Assembly: GCA_937896505.1 (NCBI GenBank)
Contig: CALBNP010000192.1
Location: 1 to 12,905, forward strand
DNA length: 12,905 nucleotides
Source of the DNA: an uncultured Bacteroidales bacterium
GTDB lineage: Bacteria > Bacteroidota > Bacteroidia > Bacteroidales > F082
Direction: 5' to 3'
Under the pieces are notes generated by a model, which was given only the letters and a program-made list of their open reading frames with translations, ran no database searches and was not told the DNA's origin. The position numbers and the translations under genes are program-made. Shown here piece after piece: positions 12,693 through 12,905 of the stretch. How positions within the stretch are numbered: the first letter of the stretch is position 1; each line of letters begins with the position of its first letter.

Positions 12693-12905
12693 ATTCTATA
12701 GAATTTTACTGTTAATTTCCGTAAGAAACGCAATTTCTTCTACCACAAGCCACACTTCACCATTGCGCTGCAAAAGTAAGGAAAAGAATCACACAATTAT
12801 GTATTATTTTTTATAATGCAGTTATTTATTATTAACTAAGAAAAATATATTGGGGACTTCTATTTTTAGCATTTTTGCGCCATTCCTCTGAACTTCGTGT
12901 AGTCC
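12693..12905. other. AT-rich upstream region without a gene
   Basis: No gene is visible in these 213 bases. They contain the leader and promoter of the large surface-protein gene and an AT-rich tract (about 12795-12860). On the plus strand GCATTTTTGCGCC (12869-12881) is one base off the TAnnTTTG box and could belong to a rightward gene beyond the window edge. Confidence 0.6.
12771..12778 (-). promoter_or_regulatory. -7 promoter box (TACTTTTG) of the vWA protein operon
   Basis: On the minus strand TACTTTTGCAGCG is an exact TAnnTTTG match, with ATTGTG about 15 bp upstream as a possible -33 element. Transcription would start near 12764, giving a leader of about 70 nt before ATG 12692 and driving both the large protein and the tandem-fused small protein. 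Confidence 0.6.

Overview
This window looks like a chromosomal segment of a Bacteroidales bacterium (Bacteroidota), probably gut- or oral-associated. The evidence is: an LpxD gene for lipid A synthesis next to a Bacteroidota-only DUF7935-type protein; two secreted proteins that end in type IX secretion (T9SS) type A sorting domains; and a series of TAnnTTTG motifs, the Bacteroidota -7 promoter element, upstream of most genes. Short dispersed palindromic repeats of kinds common in these genomes are also present. The species cannot be read from the sequence.

Layout. Positions 1-225 are non-coding and repeat-rich (a TTCAGGG-type heptad array and a small imperfect palindrome). A small winged-helix protein (226-471, minus) faces away from a plus-strand pair, the DUF7935 membrane protein (711-1229) and lpxD (1290-2324). 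lpxD ends inside a 40-bp perfect palindrome that probably works as a bidirectional terminator. It is shared with the convergent delta-60-repeat T9SS protein (2371-3960, minus). From there on every gene is on the minus strand.

An AbiE-type type IV toxin-antitoxin operon lies at 4056-5823: AbiEi-like antitoxin, AbiEii-like nucleotidyltransferase toxin overlapping it by 17 bp, and a TIGR04076-type small cysteine protein 9 bp further on. Its promoter carries a perfect 21-bp inverted repeat with a 23-bp spacer, a good candidate for the antitoxin operator. Two tandem palindromic elements separate this operon from a MerR/GyrI-type regulator (5996-6823). Upstream of that is a TIGR02172-like aminoglycoside/choline-kinase-fold phosphotransferase (6917-7759).

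The right third is one probable two-gene operon (12692 to 7832, minus): a 1456-residue secreted protein with a degenerate vWA domain, a GLUG-like beta-helix segment and a T9SS tail, followed after 4 bp by a 161-residue protein. The latter is an in-frame tandem fusion of two copies of a small signal-peptide/acidic/PID-CTERM-like protein. A strong terminator follows.

The points most worth a second look are the tandemly fused small membrane protein and its coupling to the vWA/T9SS protein, the AbiE operator with its third cistron, the lpxD-stop palindrome, and a dispersed-repeat sequence that has become part of the coding sequence of the large surface protein.
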